A stretch of 64,000 nucleotides of DNA from JBCBWG01 sp964579305 (GTDB taxonomy: Bacteria > Pseudomonadota > Alphaproteobacteria > Rhizobiales > Hyphomicrobiaceae). A program made the translations under genes and the position numbers. Below are positions 8,143-18,351 of this stretch, piece by piece. Within the stretch, counting starts at the first letter, position 1. Each line of letters starts with the position of its first letter. The notes under the pieces are model-generated. The model ran no database searches. It was not told the DNA's origin and saw only the letters and a list, made by a program, of their open reading frames with translations. The stretch is from contig CAZOGY010000001.1 of the NCBI GenBank assembly GCA_964579305.1, positions 1 to 64,000 of the forward strand, read 5' to 3'.

Positions 8143-9158
8143 CGGCAGCGGACGGGGGCGCCGGACCCATTGATACCGGTCGGTCCATGACGGACTTTTT
8201 GCGGGCGGAAGCGGCGCAGGCGCCGCCAGAGCCTGCGAAAGGGCCGGTTACCAAGGAAACGCAGATTATTGCGATCTATGGGAAAGGTGGCATCGGCAAA
8301 AGTTTCACGCTGTCCAACCTGTCCTATATGATGGCACAGCAGGGCAAGAAAGTGCTGCTCATCGGCTGCGATCCGAAGAGCGATACGACGTCGCTTTTGT
8401 TTGGCGGCAAGGCTTGCCCAACGATCATCGAAACATCTTCGAAAAAGAAACAGGCGGGCGAAGACGTCGCGATCAGCGATGTTTGCTTTAAGCGCGATGG
8501 TGTTTTCGCGATGGAGCTTGGCGGGCCAGAAGTCGGGCGTGGCTGTGGGGGGCGCGGTATCATCCATGGCTTTGAAATTCTTGAAAAACTTGGGTTTCAC
8601 GATTGGGACTTCGACTATGTGTTGCTGGACTTCCTGGGCGATGTCGTTTGCGGCGGCTTTGGTCTGCCGATTGCCCGGGACATGTGCCAAAAGGTGATCG
8701 TCGTCGGTTCCAACGATCTGCAATCGCTGTATGTCGCCAATAACGTTTGTTCGGCGGTTGAGTATTTTCGGAAGCTCGGCGGCAATGTCGGTGTTGCCGG
8801 CATGGTGATTAACAAAGACGACGGAACGGGCGAAGCTCAAGCATTTGCCAAGGCCGTCGATATCCCGATTCTGTCGGCAATTCCTGCCGATGACGATATT
8901 CGTAAGAAAAGCGCGAACTATCAGATTGTCGGGATGCCAGGCTCGCCTTGGGCGCCGCTTTTTGCCGAGCTTGCCCAGAACGTTGCTGACGCGCCGCCAC
9001 GCCATCCGCGCCCGCTTGATCAGGACGGTCTGCTGGCGCTCTTCGACTCAAAGGACACCGGCGGCGACGTTGTGCTGCAGCCGGCATCATTGGCCGACAT
9101 GTGTGCGCCTGACCGCGTTGCGCGTCCGTCGCTCGAAGTCATTTACGACACGGTGTGA
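8139..9158 (+). CDS. bchX: Chlorophyllide a reductase iron protein, subunit X
   Basis: BchX is the NifH-like ATPase that feeds electrons to BchYZ for reduction of ring B of chlorophyllide a. The 339-residue protein starts at ATG 8139 with GGAGG 8 bp upstream. It has the P-loop [10 protein letters not shown] (about 46-55), IGCDPKSDTT, and cysteines in GRGCGGRG (about 132) and DVVCGGFG (about 170), which hold the dimer-bridging 4Fe-4S cluster. BchL is the paralogue elsewhere in this window; KSF rather than KST in the P-loop and the XYZ context identify this copy as X. Confidence 0.96.
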   Translation: MTAADGGAGPIDTGRSMTDFLRAEAAQAPPEPAKGPVTKETQIIAIYGKGGIGKSFTLSNLSYMMAQQGKKVLLIGCDPKSDTTSLLFGGKACPTIIETSSKKKQAGEDVAISDVCFKRDGVFAMELGGPEVGRGCGGRGIIHGFEILEKLGFHDWDFDYVLLDFLGDVVCGGFGLPIARDMCQKVIVVGSNDLQSLYVANNVCSAVEYFRKLGGNVGVAGMVINKDDGTGEAQAFAKAVDIPILSAIPADDDIRKKSANYQIVGMPGSPWAPLFAELAQNVADAPPRHPRPLDQDGLLALFDSKDTGGDVVLQPASLADMCAPDRVARPSLEVIYDTV

Positions 9159-9164
9159 TGGACA

Positions 9165-10709
9165 ATGGATGACATCAACATACCGCGTCGTGAGACGGAA
9201 CCGTCGGCTGAGCCCACATCGCAAGAGGGTGGATGCCACGGCGGCGCACAACGCATGTTTGCGCAAGCCCGGGCGTCCGACAACGCCAGTGTGCTTGAGA
9301 CCTATCGCGCCGACTACCCGATGGGTCCGCACGACAAACCCCAAAGCATGTGTCCCGCTTTCGGTTCCTTGCGGGTTGGTTTGCGCATGAAGCGGACCGC
9401 GTCGGTCCTGTGTGGGTCTGCGTGTTGCGTTTATGGGCTGACGTTTACGTCGCACTTTTATGGCGCGCGGCGCACGGTCGGTTATGTGCCGTTCAACTCT
9501 GAAACATTGGTGACGGGTAAGCTGTTTGAGGACTTGCGCGATGCGGTCCACGACCTTGCCGATCCGGAAAACTACGACGCGATTATCGTGACCAACCTGT
9601 GTGTGCCGACGGCGTCGGGTGTGCCTTTACGGCTGCTGCCCAAGCAGATCAACGGGGTCCGCGTGGTCGGTATCGATGTGCCTGGTTTTGGGGTGCCAAC
9701 GCATGCCGAAGCCAAGGATGTTCTGGCCGGCGCCATGCTCAAGTATGCGCGTCTTGAGGCCGAGCAAGGCCCGGTTGCGCGGCCTGCGGATGGCGGGGCT
9801 TTGGGCAAACCGTCGATCACGCTGCTTGGTGAAATGTTCCCGGCCGACCCGGTGTCGATTGGTCAGCTCTTGGCGCCCATGGATCTCGCGGCCGGTCCGG
9901 TTGTGCCAACGCGCGAGTGGCGCGAGCTATACAGCGCACTCGATTGCGCGGCCGTTGCCGCGGTGCACCCGTTCTACACCTCTGCCGTTCGCGAGTTTGA
10001 AATTGCCGGTCGTCCAGTTGTCGGCTCTGCGCCGGTGGGCTCAGAAGGGACTGCTGCCTGGTTGCGCGCGATTGGTGATGCGGCTGGCGTCAGTGAAGAG
10101 AGAATTGCGGCTGCGACCAATGCGGTGATCCCTGCGATGCGGCAGGTCATGGCGGCAAGCCCGATCAATGCGCGCATTACGCTGTCGGGCTATGAGGGCT
10201 CAGAACTCATCGTTGCGCGCTTGCTGATCGAGGCCGGCGCTGACGTGCGCTATGTCGGCACGGCATGTCCCAAGACGCCCTGGTCGGACGAGGACTGCGC
10301 GTGGCTTGAAGCGCACGGGGCACACGTCCAGTTCCGTGCGTCGCTTGAGCAAGACACTGCCGCGATGGAAGCGTTTGAGCCTGATCTTGTTATCGGCACG
10401 ACGCCGGTTGTCCAGGCGGCGAAGACCAAGGCTATTCCGTCGCTTTACTTCACGAACCTGATTTCGGCGCGACCGCTGATGGGGATCGCGGGCGCGGCGG
10501 CACTGGCTCAAATCATCAACGCGGCGCTGGGGTCCAGGGACCGGTTCGCGCGGATGCGTGATTTCTTTGAAGGCGTCGGTGAGCACGCCAATGCCGGTAT
10601 TTGGGAAGACGTTCCAGCCGACCATCCGGAATTTCGGAAACGGTATGCGGCCAAGCTTGCAAAAGCGCGGGCGAGCGTGCGCGATAATTCGGGGGCGGTT
10701 GGATGCTGA
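9165..10709 (+). CDS. bchY: Chlorophyllide a reductase subunit Y
   Basis: NifD/BchN-like catalytic subunit of chlorophyllide a reductase, 514 residues. Conserved cysteines that bind the catalytic 4Fe-4S cluster are visible in MCPAFGSL (about residue 62) and CGSACCVYG (about 84-92). An N-terminal region of about 45 residues, rich in Glu, Ser and Pro, precedes the core. It starts 6 bp after bchX and its end overlaps bchZ by 7 bp, which suggests translational coupling and 1:1 synthesis with BchZ. Confidence 0.95.
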   Translation: MDDINIPRRETEPSAEPTSQEGGCHGGAQRMFAQARASDNASVLETYRADYPMGPHDKPQSMCPAFGSLRVGLRMKRTASVLCGSACCVYGLTFTSHFYGARRTVGYVPFNSETLVTGKLFEDLRDAVHDLADPENYDAIIVTNLCVPTASGVPLRLLPKQINGVRVVGIDVPGFGVPTHAEAKDVLAGAMLKYARLEAEQGPVARPADGGALGKPSITLLGEMFPADPVSIGQLLAPMDLAAGPVVPTREWRELYSALDCAAVAAVHPFYTSAVREFEIAGRPVVGSAPVGSEGTAAWLRAIGDAAGVSEERIAAATNAVIPAMRQVMAASPINARITLSGYEGSELIVARLLIEAGADVRYVGTACPKTPWSDEDCAWLEAHGAHVQFRASLEQDTAAMEAFEPDLVIGTTPVVQAAKTKAIPSLYFTNLISARPLMGIAGAAALAQIINAALGSRDRFARMRDFFEGVGEHANAGIWEDVPADHPEFRKRYAAKLAKARASVRDNSGAVGC

Positions 10710-12157
10710 TCCTCGATCTTGACAGGGCTGGTGGTTATTGGGGCTCGGTTTACGCGTTTACCGCGATCAAGGGGCTTCAGGTCATTATCGACGGGCCGGT
10801 CGGTTGCGAAAACCTGCCCGTGACGTCGGTCCTGCACTATACCGATGGTCTGCCGCCGCACGAGTTGCCGATTGTTGTCACCGGGCTTGCTGAAGAAGAG
10901 CTTGGTCAACACGGTACGGAAGACGCGCTGCGCCGGGCGAATGCGACGTTGGACCCAGACTTGCCATCTGTTGTCGTCACCGGCTCAATCGCTGAAATGA
11001 TCGGCGGCGGCGTGACGCCGGAAGGTACCAACGTCAAACGCTTCTTGCCGCGCACGATCGACGAAGACCAGTGGCAGTCGGCCGACCGCGCATTAAAATG
11101 GCTTTGGACCGAATTCGGCATGACGGGCAAAAAAATGCCCAAACGCCGCAAAGTCGCGCCAGATGACAAGCCGCGCGTCAATATCATCGGCCCGATGTAC
11201 GGCACCTTCAATATGCCGTCGGACCTGGCGGAAATTCGCCGCCTGGTTGAGGGGATAGGCGCTGAGGTCAACTTGGTCTTTCCTTTAACAAGCCATTTGG
11301 CCGACGTGCCTCGGCTTGTTGATGCCGACGTGAATATCTGCATGTACCGCGAGTTTGGACGGCAGTTGTGCGAAGCGTTGGAGCGGCCATTTCTGCAGGC
11401 ACCGATCGGGCTGGAATCAACGACACTGTTCTTGCGCTCGCTTGGCGATTTGCTGGACCTTGATCCAGAGCCGTTCATCGCGCGCGAAAAGCACACGACA
11501 ATCAAGCCGCTTTGGGATTTGTGGCGTTCGGTTACACAAGACTTTTTTGCCACCGCAAGTTACGCCGTCGTGGCCAATGAAACTTATACGCGCGGTTTGC
11601 GCAGTTTCTTGAGCGAAGATCTCGGCATGCCTTGCCAATTGGCGACGCCGCGAATTGCTGGCGGCAAAACCGATAACGCGGCCATCCGCTCCGCCCTGCA
11701 AAAAGCGCCACCGCTTTTGATGTTCGGCAGTTATAACGAGCGTATGTACTTAGCCGAAATTGGTGCAAAGGCGCAGTACATTCCTGCGTCTTTTCCCGGA
11801 ACGGCCATTCGGCGCCATACGGGAACGCCATTTATGGGATATGCGGGTGCAACTTATCTCGTTCAGGAAATCTGTAACGGGTTGTTTGACGCGTTGTTTG
11901 ACATTCTGCCGTTGGGCACGCGGCTTGATGAAGCCGACGCGACACCGGCGCGGCCGCATGTGGAATTGGCCTGGGATGACGATGCCCGCGCTGCACTTGA
12001 GGCGCACCTAGCGCAAGTTCCTGTCATTATTCGAATTTCTGCGGCCAAGCGGGTCCGCGACGCGGTTGAGCAAGCCGCCCGCGCGGCCGGCGAAAGCCGT
12101 GTCTGCCTGCAACGGTTCCAACGCGTCAACGCACTTGGAGAGGGGGTTCCAGCATGA
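10703..12157 (+). CDS. bchZ: Chlorophyllide a reductase subunit Z
   Basis: NifK/BchB-like partner of BchY, 484 residues. The N terminus [18 protein letters not shown] and the GCENLP motif near residue 33 (cluster-ligand cysteine) are typical. [13 protein letters not shown] and [15 protein letters not shown] follow the family. It ends within pufQ (overlap ATGA), so the photosystem operon is read through from bchC. Length and motifs agree with family members from purple bacteria. Confidence 0.95.
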   Translation: MLILDLDRAGGYWGSVYAFTAIKGLQVIIDGPVGCENLPVTSVLHYTDGLPPHELPIVVTGLAEEELGQHGTEDALRRANATLDPDLPSVVVTGSIAEMIGGGVTPEGTNVKRFLPRTIDEDQWQSADRALKWLWTEFGMTGKKMPKRRKVAPDDKPRVNIIGPMYGTFNMPSDLAEIRRLVEGIGAEVNLVFPLTSHLADVPRLVDADVNICMYREFGRQLCEALERPFLQAPIGLESTTLFLRSLGDLLDLDPEPFIAREKHTTIKPLWDLWRSVTQDFFATASYAVVANETYTRGLRSFLSEDLGMPCQLATPRIAGGKTDNAAIRSALQKAPPLLMFGSYNERMYLAEIGAKAQYIPASFPGTAIRRHTGTPFMGYAGATYLVQEICNGLFDALFDILPLGTRLDEADATPARPHVELAWDDDARAALEAHLAQVPVIIRISAAKRVRDAVEQAARAAGESRVCLQRFQRVNALGEGVPA

Positions 12158-12447
12158 CCCAGACAACAAGCCTGACACCGGACGCTCTGGCAAAGTTCAC
12201 TTTTGAGGGCGGCTCGGCTGCGCCTGAGCTGTCGCCAGTGCGACGAGGCCGCAAAAAAAGCGAAGCGCGGGAATTCCGCATCGCTTTGTGGTTTCTCTTT
12301 TCAGCGTTTTTGCTGGTCGCGGTTGCGACACGGCTCTTGCCGCAGAAATGGCAGCCGCTTGGACAATGGGGCGCGGGTCGCAATGGCGTGATCTCGCAAG
12401 CCAAGGCCGCAGCTCACGAAATGACGCCATTCCTTTTTATGCGCTAA
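12154..12447 (+). CDS. pufQ: PufQ, puf-operon regulator of bacteriochlorophyll supply
   Basis: 97 residues with one membrane segment (about 43-62, [20 protein letters not shown]) and the characteristic C terminus with [11 protein letters not shown]. In Rhodobacter PufQ stimulates bacteriochlorophyll formation, possibly as a pigment carrier. The position between bchZ and pufB, starting in the bchZ stop, is the classical one. This copy is somewhat longer than the roughly 74-residue Rhodobacter protein because of a Ser/Arg/Lys-rich N-terminal extension. Confidence 0.85.
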   Translation: MTQTTSLTPDALAKFTFEGGSAAPELSPVRRGRKKSEAREFRIALWFLFSAFLLVAVATRLLPQKWQPLGQWGAGRNGVISQAKAAAHEMTPFLFMR

Positions 12448-12593
12448 TCGCGCTCGGAATTGGGAATGCGCCGACGATAGATGTGCCGTTGGTTTTTGCG
12501 CCGCCGGCATATGCCCTACGCGAGGGCTAATCGCGAAACCGGGCCTTTTGGGCCTGAACCGTGGGCCCTGTGCCCTAACTTGGGAGAAAACCG

Positions 12594-12755
12594 ATGGATG
12601 TCAAAGACCATCCCCTCTACGGCACGTCGGGCCTGACCGACGAGCAAGCGAAAGAAGTGCATGGCTACTTCATGTCGCTGACGACTGTTTACGTGCTGAT
12701 CGCTCTCGTCGCGCACGCGCTGATGTGGGCCTGGAAACCTTGGCTCGGCAACTAA
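12594..12755 (+). CDS. pufB: Light-harvesting complex 1 beta polypeptide
   Basis: 53 residues, read directly from the sequence. GGGAGAAAA lies just upstream of the ATG. GLTDEQAKEVHGYF (residues 13-26) is the conserved cytoplasmic segment. The membrane helix follows, with the bacteriochlorophyll-ligating His41 in VAHALMW, and the end WAWKPWLG is typical of LH1 beta. With PufA it forms the ring around the reaction centre. It is separated from pufQ by 146 bp and from pufA by 79 bp. Confidence 0.95.
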   Translation: MDVKDHPLYGTSGLTDEQAKEVHGYFMSLTTVYVLIALVAHALMWAWKPWLGN

Positions 12756-12834
12756 TCGATTTTCGTAGTCCGGCGATCCGGGCTTTCGAAAACGGTTTTT
12801 GCAGAACCTGCTTCTCAGAAGAAAGGAACACCCA

Positions 12835-13020
12835 ATGTTTCGTGTGTGGCAAATGATCCACCCGATGCGGGCGCTCACGTTGATGTATATCTTCCTGGCC
12901 CTGCTCGCATTCACGATCCACTTCATCCTGCTCTCCACCGAGCGGTACAACTGGCTTGCAAACCCTGGTGCTGACACGTCCAGCAACAGCGTTATCGAGC
13001 GGATCGTCGATCACGCCTAA
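12835..13020 (+). CDS. pufA: Light-harvesting complex 1 alpha polypeptide
   Basis: 61 residues from the ATG at 12835, with AGAAAGGA as ribosome site. The N terminus [10 protein letters not shown] is the membrane-interface segment, and the helix ends in [16 protein letters not shown] with His29 as the bacteriochlorophyll ligand. A tail of about 20 residues ([18 protein letters not shown]) follows. The conserved Asp/Asn before Pro10 of many LH1 alpha chains is replaced by His here (IHP). Confidence 0.95.
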   Translation: MFRVWQMIHPMRALTLMYIFLALLAFTIHFILLSTERYNWLANPGADTSSNSVIERIVDHA

Positions 13021-13035
13021 CTGGCGCAATCGCGC

Positions 13036-13083
13036 GGGGGGCGGCGGCGCAAGCTTTCGTCAAAGGCGCGTATGGCGTCCCCC
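13036..13083 (+). other. Possible intercistronic hairpin between pufA and pufL
   Basis: A G-run (13036-13041) can pair with CCCCC (13079-13083), enclosing a smaller CTTT...AAAG stem (13054-13065). In Rhodobacter, hairpins at this place protect the pufBA mRNA from decay and raise LH1 over reaction centre yield. Pairing here is by eye only. Confidence 0.35.
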
Positions 13084-13127
13084 ACCCTATCAATCTGGTC
13101 ACAGCGGTCCGACGGGAGGACGTTGGC

Positions 13128-14021
13128 ATGGCTTTGCTGAACTTCGAGAAGAAGTACCGTGTCAAGGGCGGTACCTTGCTCGGCGGCGACGCATTCGATT
13201 TCTGGATCGGTCCTTTTTACGTCGGATTTTTCGGCGTTCTGGGGATGTTTTTTGCGCTGATGGGTACCGCACTCATCTTCGTCGGCGCGGCAATGGGGCC
13301 ATACCTCGGTATGGAAGATGGGAGCGTTCTTACCGGTCCTGTCACTTGGAACCCCTGGCTGATTTCCATCAACCCGCCACGGATCGAACAAGGTCTGGGT
13401 ATGGCGCCGTTGAATGCGGGAGGCCTTTGGCAAATCGTCACGATTTGCGCAATTGGCGCCTTTGTTTGCTGGGCGTTGCGTGAGGTCGAAATCTGCCGCA
13501 AGCTTGGTATGGGTTATCACGTACCGGTTGCGTTTGGTTTCGCAATCCTCGCATACGTCACGTTGGTGGTGATTCGCCCTGTGCTTATGGGGGCCTGGGG
13601 GCACGGTTTCCCATATGGCATCTTCACCCATTTGAACTGGGTCAGTCACGTCGGGTATTCCTACGGGAACTTCCATTATAACCCGGCGCATATGATCGCG
13701 ATCACGTTCTTCTTTACGGTCACGCTGGCGCTTGGTCTGCATGGCGGCCTGATCCTTTCGGCGGTCAACCCGCAGAAGGGCGAAAAGGTGAAAACGCCGG
13801 ATCACGAAAACACCTATTTCCGCGACACCATCGGTTATTCGATCGGCACGCTTGGCGTGCACCGCCTGGGCCTTATCCTGGCGCTGAATGCCGGTTTCTG
13901 GAGCGCGGTTTGTATCGTGATCTCGGGCACCTATTGGAACGAAAGCTGGATTACCTGGTGGGAACAGCTCTCGACGCCGCCTGAGAACTACTACAACGCC
14001 GCAGACTATTTCGTCGGCTAG
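13128..14021 (+). CDS. pufL: Photosynthetic reaction centre L subunit
   Basis: 297 residues, five membrane helices. All cofactor ligands are present: NFH (His183, equivalent to Rhodobacter L168), NPAH (His188, L173, special-pair ligand), ALGLH (His205, L190, non-haem iron and QB side) and GVHRLGL (His245, L230, iron). YSYGNF keeps the Tyr162 equivalent. The constant +15 offset against Rhodobacter numbering arises from an insertion in the periplasmic loop after the first helix (about residues 55-72). GGGAGGA precedes the ATG; pufM follows 12 bp after the stop. Confidence 0.97.
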   Translation: MALLNFEKKYRVKGGTLLGGDAFDFWIGPFYVGFFGVLGMFFALMGTALIFVGAAMGPYLGMEDGSVLTGPVTWNPWLISINPPRIEQGLGMAPLNAGGLWQIVTICAIGAFVCWALREVEICRKLGMGYHVPVAFGFAILAYVTLVVIRPVLMGAWGHGFPYGIFTHLNWVSHVGYSYGNFHYNPAHMIAITFFFTVTLALGLHGGLILSAVNPQKGEKVKTPDHENTYFRDTIGYSIGTLGVHRLGLILALNAGFWSAVCIVISGTYWNESWITWWEQLSTPPENYYNAADYFVG

Positions 14022-14033
14022 GAGTGACCTTCG

Positions 14034-14981
14034 ATGGCTCAGTATCAAAACATCTTTACGCGGGTGCAAATCCGCTCCCATCCCGAGCCTGGTGTGCCGG
14101 TCGATGAAAAAGTGTGGACGCGCGATTTCACGCCTGGACATAGCTGGTGGCTCGGTACCTTCGGCGATGCCCAAGTTGGCCCGCTTTACATTGGCGGACT
14201 GGGGCTGGCGTCGTTTGTCTTTGGCATCTTCGCCATTGTCATTATGGGCTTCAATTTCCTCGCGCAGGTCGATTGGAACCCTTATGACTTTGTCGTCCGG
14301 CTGCCATGGCTGTCGCTGAATCCGCCGTTGCCGGAACATGGCCTGAAGGTCATTCCGCCGTTGCAAGAGGGTGGATGGTGGCTGATTGCCGGTGCGTTTT
14401 TGACGCTGTCGATCCTGTTGTGGTGGGCACGTGTTTATGTGAACGCGCTGCGGCTTGGCATGGGCACGCACGTGGCCTGGGCGTTTGCCTCGGCGATCTG
14501 GCTTTACCTGGTGCTTGGCTTTATTCGGCCGATCGCCATGGGAAGTTGGTCGGAAGCCGTTCCGTTCGGCTTTCTCGCGCACCTGGAGTGGACGAACTAC
14601 TTTTCGATCTACTACGGAAATCTGTTCTACAATCCGTTCCACGCGCTTTCGATCGTGTTCCTTTATGGATCGGCGCTGTTGTTTGCCATGCACGGCGCCA
14701 CGATTCTGGCGGTGAGCTATTACGGCGGCGACCGCGAGATCGAGCAGATCACGGATCGCGGCACGGCCTCTGAACGCGCGGCATTGTTCTGGCGTTGGAC
14801 CATGGGCTTTAACGCGTCCATGGAATCGATCCACCGCTGGGCCTGGTGGTTTGCAGTGCTATGCACGGCGACCGGCGGCCTCGGTATTCTGTTGACGGGC
14901 ACAGTTGTTGCCAACTGGCAGGAATGGGCCGAAATCCACGGCTTCCTGGCAACGTCTGAGCAGTATATCCCAGAGAACTGA
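14034..14981 (+). CDS. pufM: Photosynthetic reaction centre M subunit
   Basis: 315 residues with five membrane helices. His203 in NPFH is the special-pair ligand (Rhodobacter M202), LYGS keeps Tyr M210, and AMH His220, Glu235 in EIEQ and SIHRWAWW His267 are the non-haem iron ligands. No pufC cytochrome gene and no pufX follow; a rho-independent terminator comes instead. The reaction centre is therefore of the three-subunit type unless a cytochrome gene lies elsewhere. Confidence 0.97.
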   Translation: MAQYQNIFTRVQIRSHPEPGVPVDEKVWTRDFTPGHSWWLGTFGDAQVGPLYIGGLGLASFVFGIFAIVIMGFNFLAQVDWNPYDFVVRLPWLSLNPPLPEHGLKVIPPLQEGGWWLIAGAFLTLSILLWWARVYVNALRLGMGTHVAWAFASAIWLYLVLGFIRPIAMGSWSEAVPFGFLAHLEWTNYFSIYYGNLFYNPFHALSIVFLYGSALLFAMHGATILAVSYYGGDREIEQITDRGTASERAALFWRWTMGFNASMESIHRWAWWFAVLCTATGGLGILLTGTVVANWQEWAEIHGFLATSEQYIPEN

Positions 14982-15064
14982 TCGGCCGCTTTGATCGGGT
15001 CGGGGGCGTTTATGCGTCCTCAACCTGACCCTGCTTTTGCCAGGCAATCGGGGTCTGGCACGCG

Positions 15065-15096
15065 AAACCGGCGGCCGCAGCGCTGCCGGTTTTTTT
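15065..15096 (+). terminator. Rho-independent terminator of the puf operon
   Basis: AAACCGGC (15065-15072) pairs with GCCGGTTT (15085-15092), followed by a run of T. It lies about 85 bp after the pufM stop. Confidence 0.8.
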
Positions 15097-15124
15097 GTGT
15101 CTCGCGCGAGTTGTGGAGCTCAGG

Positions 15125-15895
15125 ATGATTGCGTTTGATGTTCTGGTGGGCGCACACATTGTAACGGGAACCACCGGGCTTATCGCGCTTTGGGGACCTG
15201 TGATCACCCGCAATGGAAGCGCTTTGCACAAAATCTGGGGACGCGTTTTTGTCGTCTCAATGGTGCTGACCGGGAGCATCGCAGTGGGTATTGCGCTGTG
15301 CTCTTTGATTGCCCCGCTGGAAACGCATACGTTCACCACCGATGCCGTCATGGTGCGCGGCATGTTCGGTTGGATGATGATGTATCTTGGGATCTTGACG
15401 GTTGCCATGGCTTGGCACTGTTACACGACCGTCAGGGCACGGCGCGATGCCGGGCGATATCGCACACGCGTAAATATCTCGGTTCAAGCTGCGATGGGGC
15501 TGGCGGCCGCCTATTGTGCGCTGCACGGCTATGTCATTGGACAACCTTTGATGATCGCAGTGGCAGTACCTGGTTTCATCGCAGCGGTTTTAAACGCCCA
15601 TTATCTGGTTCAACGCACGCCACTGGCTGATGAGTGGCTTGTGCAGCATTTTCGAACCGGTATTGGGGCTGGCATTTCGGTCTACACCGCATTCCTGGCG
15701 TTCGGGGCGGTAAACTGGTTTCCGGCCTTGGCGTTCAATCCCGTCTTGTGGGCAATCCCAACTGTTCTTGGCGTGGCCTATATGATCGCGCACCAATGGC
15801 GGGTGTTCCGTCAGCGCCAACGTCGTGGACTGTCGCGGCAAATGCTTGCGGGGCGCCTTCTGGAAGACTGGGGTGTTGTGCGGCCGGTGGTGTGA
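15125..15895 (+). CDS. Multi-pass membrane protein, DUF2306-like
   Basis: 256 residues from the ATG at 15125 (GGAG 6-7 bp upstream). About six to seven hydrophobic segments are visible. The N-terminal pattern AHIVTGTTGLIALWGP, then LHKIWGRVFVVSMVLTG, recalls DUF2306 membrane proteins, in which a conserved His in the first helix and an H-x-x-x-GR loop occur. Function of that family is unknown. It starts just behind the puf terminator and is therefore probably a separate transcript. Whether it belongs to photosynthesis is open. Confidence 0.6.
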   Translation: MIAFDVLVGAHIVTGTTGLIALWGPVITRNGSALHKIWGRVFVVSMVLTGSIAVGIALCSLIAPLETHTFTTDAVMVRGMFGWMMMYLGILTVAMAWHCYTTVRARRDAGRYRTRVNISVQAAMGLAAAYCALHGYVIGQPLMIAVAVPGFIAAVLNAHYLVQRTPLADEWLVQHFRTGIGAGISVYTAFLAFGAVNWFPALAFNPVLWAIPTVLGVAYMIAHQWRVFRQRQRRGLSRQMLAGRLLEDWGVVRPVV

Positions 15896-15975
15896 ACCGC
15901 CTGATTTCTTCTTGATTGGTCCAGGCGTCGATCAGGATACACCCGCAAGCCTGCGGTTTGGTGGTTTGGCGTCAC

Positions 15976-16006
15976 GAAAAAAGCCCAGGATATTGCCCTG
16001 GGCTTT
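15976..16006 (-). terminator. Rho-independent terminator of hemA
   Basis: Stem AAAGCCCAGG (15980-15989) / CCTGGGCTTT (15997-16006) with a 7-base loop. Read on the minus strand it ends in a run of six T. It lies 36 bp behind the hemA stop and closes the long minus-strand bch/puh operon. Confidence 0.85.
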
Positions 16007-16041
16007 ATCTGACTTCAGCGGCAGATAAGTCTGCGGACCAA

Positions 16042-17280
16042 TTACTCTGCGGCAAGCGTGACGAACTGACCGTTGCCAAGCGGGCAACGCTGCCAAAGCG
16101 AGGTCAAAGCATCAACCAAGTGCGCGATATGTGCGTCCGTGTGGTTTGGCGTCGGCGTCAAGCGGATGCGTTCGGTTCCGCGCGGCACGGTTGGATAATT
16201 GATGGGCTGTACGTAAACACCCCAATCTTCAAGCAGTGTATCGGTTACGGCCTTGCAGTGGACCGGGTCTGAAACGGCGACGGGCACGATGTGGCTGGGA
16301 TTGTCCATGACGGGCAGGCCCGCGTCGATCAAGGCTGCTTTGACCGCGTTGGAACGTTCCTTGTGGGCGGCGCGCTCTGTCTGGCTCGCCTTGAGATGGC
16401 GGACGCTGGCCAGCGCGCCGGCGGCAACGGCAGGCGCAATCGACGTCGTGAAGATGAAGCCCGGCGCATAGGAGCGGATCGCGTCGCAGCAGGCTTCGCT
16501 GGCGGCGATGTATCCGCCCATCACGCCGAAGCCTTTGGCCAGGGTGCCGTTGATTATGTCAACCCGGTGCATCACGCCATCGCGTTCAGCGATGCCGCCG
16601 CCGCGGGGGCCATACATGCCAACCGCGTGGACCTCATCGAGATAGGTCATGGCATTATATTTTTTGGCCAGGTCGCAAATTTCAGAGATCGGCGCGATAT
16701 GGCCGTCCATGGAATAGACGCTTTCGAAAGCGATCAACTTTGGTGTGCTTTTGGGATAGGCCGCCAGTTGGGCTTCCAGGTCCGAAATATCGTTATGGCG
16801 CCAGATGTGTTTTTTGCCGCGGCCATTTCGAATACCAGCGATCATCGATGCGTGGTTTTTGGCATCGGAAAAAATGATCAAGCCGGGGATCAAGTCGACC
16901 AGCGTCGACAAAGTGGTATCATTGGCGACAAAAGCAGACGTGAACAACAGCGCGGCTTCTTTACCGTGCAGATCGGCCATTTCCTGCTCAAGTTCGACGT
17001 GATAGTGCGTCGTGCCCGAGATATTGCGCGTGCCGCCGGATCCAGCACCAACCGTGTCGAGCGCTTCGTGCATGGCGCCAAGCACAACGGGATGCTGGCT
17101 CATGCCGAGATAGTCATTGGAACACCATACCGTGACTTCGCGGTTGCCGTCGGTGCGGAAGCAATCGGCGGTGGGGTAGTTGCCGCGCTGACGTTTGAGA
17201 TCGGCGAACACGCGGTAGCGACCTTCCTGATGCAGCGCAGCGACGCGGCCTTTCAGGATCTCCTGGTAAATTGCTGTCAT
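16042..17280 (-). CDS. hemA: 5-aminolevulinate synthase
   Basis: HemA condenses glycine and succinyl-CoA to 5-aminolevulinate, the entry to tetrapyrroles by the Shemin route. The 412-residue PLP enzyme shows [21 protein letters not shown], the [12 protein letters not shown] aspartate motif, and [10 protein letters not shown] with the Schiff-base lysine near residue 247. It is the last gene of the puh-acsF run, 18 bp after puhE, a place typical of photosynthesis clusters, so supply of ALA is tied to pigment synthesis. A second ALA synthase may exist elsewhere. Confidence 0.96.
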   Translation of the reverse strand: MTAIYQEILKGRVAALHQEGRYRVFADLKRQRGNYPTADCFRTDGNREVTVWCSNDYLGMSQHPVVLGAMHEALDTVGAGSGGTRNISGTTHYHVELEQEMADLHGKEAALLFTSAFVANDTTLSTLVDLIPGLIIFSDAKNHASMIAGIRNGRGKKHIWRHNDISDLEAQLAAYPKSTPKLIAFESVYSMDGHIAPISEICDLAKKYNAMTYLDEVHAVGMYGPRGGGIAERDGVMHRVDIINGTLAKGFGVMGGYIAASEACCDAIRSYAPGFIFTTSIAPAVAAGALASVRHLKASQTERAAHKERSNAVKAALIDAGLPVMDNPSHIVPVAVSDPVHCKAVTDTLLEDWGVYVQPINYPTVPRGTERIRLTPTPNHTDAHIAHLVDALTSLWQRCPLGNGQFVTLAAE

Positions 17281-17298
17281 ATCCCTGGCCTCTCGCTC

Positions 17299-18273
17299 CT
17301 AGTTGCCTCGGGTCGCCGGCAGCGCCGGGACGGTCACGGGCGTGATGCGGTCTGATTGCCGCTTGGTGAGTGTGGTTGTCGGTGTCGTGGTGCGTGGTTT
17401 GTCGTCGGTTGCCGCGTTGCGCGTCGTGGCGGCGTCGTGGGACGTCGTGCGTGCGATCTCATTGCCGCGCGCTGTGCAACGTGCCGCATGGGAAGCAGCA
17501 GCCGCATTGTCGTGCGGTGTTCTTGACGCGAGGCCCCAGGCCCAGAGCTGCGTTGCTGGCAGCGGAATAACGAGGAACCAGTGTTCGAGCACGGCCAGCG
17601 CCATGAGCGTGGCGATCAATGTCAGGCCGACCAATTGAAACTCTGTGGCGTTGGCGGCAAAGGCGCCGTGGAAAATCCAGACGGTGGCGATCGTGGACAG
17701 CGTGACCGAGACTGGAAACAACAGGTTCATCGGCGCTGTGCCGAAATATGACTGCAAATATGCGACGTGATCAGGAAGAAATTCGGCCGCAGGATTACGA
17801 ACACCCAAAAAGATATTGAGTTTCGCCGACAGGCGCATGATCCAGAGAACGAGATACGTCCAAAGTCCGATCTGGTTTGGCGCGTCCCAGGCCATGAAAA
17901 TGAGGGCCACGCCCATCACCAGGATGGCAATCTCATGATAAAGGATCGCGAGTGTCGCTTTGTAAAAGCGCGGCCAACCCTTGAGGCCGGGTTCGGCCGG
18001 TGTTTTGCATGGGCCGGTCAGATAACCGGTATAAAGCGCAATCTCCTGCCAGGCCCAACACAAAAGTCCGCACAGGAACGCGTAATAGGCCCCTTCGACC
18101 GTGGCCATCCCGGCGGTTTGGCCGAAGCCGATGAGCACCGGCACAAGCAAAACCGTCGCGCTCGCCATTGTGGTGTCGAATGTCCTGGTCGGTAGGCCGT
18201 CGACATACAGGATCGCGCCGGTGGTGAACCACCAGATGAAAATCGCGAAGAGTGCTGCTGTGGCGATATCCAT
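17299..18273 (-). CDS. puhE: Photosynthetic complex assembly protein PuhE
   Basis: 324 residues, mostly membrane: seven or so hydrophobic segments up to about residue 245. Family features are FIWWFTTGAILYVDGLP near the N terminus, AWQEIALYTGYLTGP, and NIFLGVRNPAAEFLPDH. PuhE (DUF3623) affects LH1 and reaction-centre assembly in Rhodobacter. The last 70 or so residues form a hydrophilic Thr/Ala/Arg-rich low-complexity tail, which I do not know from other PuhE proteins. It lies between acsF and hemA. Confidence 0.88.
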   Translation of the reverse strand: MDIATAALFAIFIWWFTTGAILYVDGLPTRTFDTTMASATVLLVPVLIGFGQTAGMATVEGAYYAFLCGLLCWAWQEIALYTGYLTGPCKTPAEPGLKGWPRFYKATLAILYHEIAILVMGVALIFMAWDAPNQIGLWTYLVLWIMRLSAKLNIFLGVRNPAAEFLPDHVAYLQSYFGTAPMNLLFPVSVTLSTIATVWIFHGAFAANATEFQLVGLTLIATLMALAVLEHWFLVIPLPATQLWAWGLASRTPHDNAAAASHAARCTARGNEIARTTSHDAATTRNAATDDKPRTTTPTTTLTKRQSDRITPVTVPALPATRGN

Positions 18274-18351
18274 GATGCGCTTTCTGTCGGCGTACGACCG
18301 GGTCTTGTTCAGCCGCGGCTTATTGGGGCTGCGGCTGAACTTTTTGTGTGA

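Noticed and set aside
13017..14834. 605-codon open frame on the minus strand opposite pufL and pufM
   Set aside because: Composition is Arg/His/Pro-rich, there is no ribosome site or known domain, and it mirrors codons of two certain genes in high-GC DNA.
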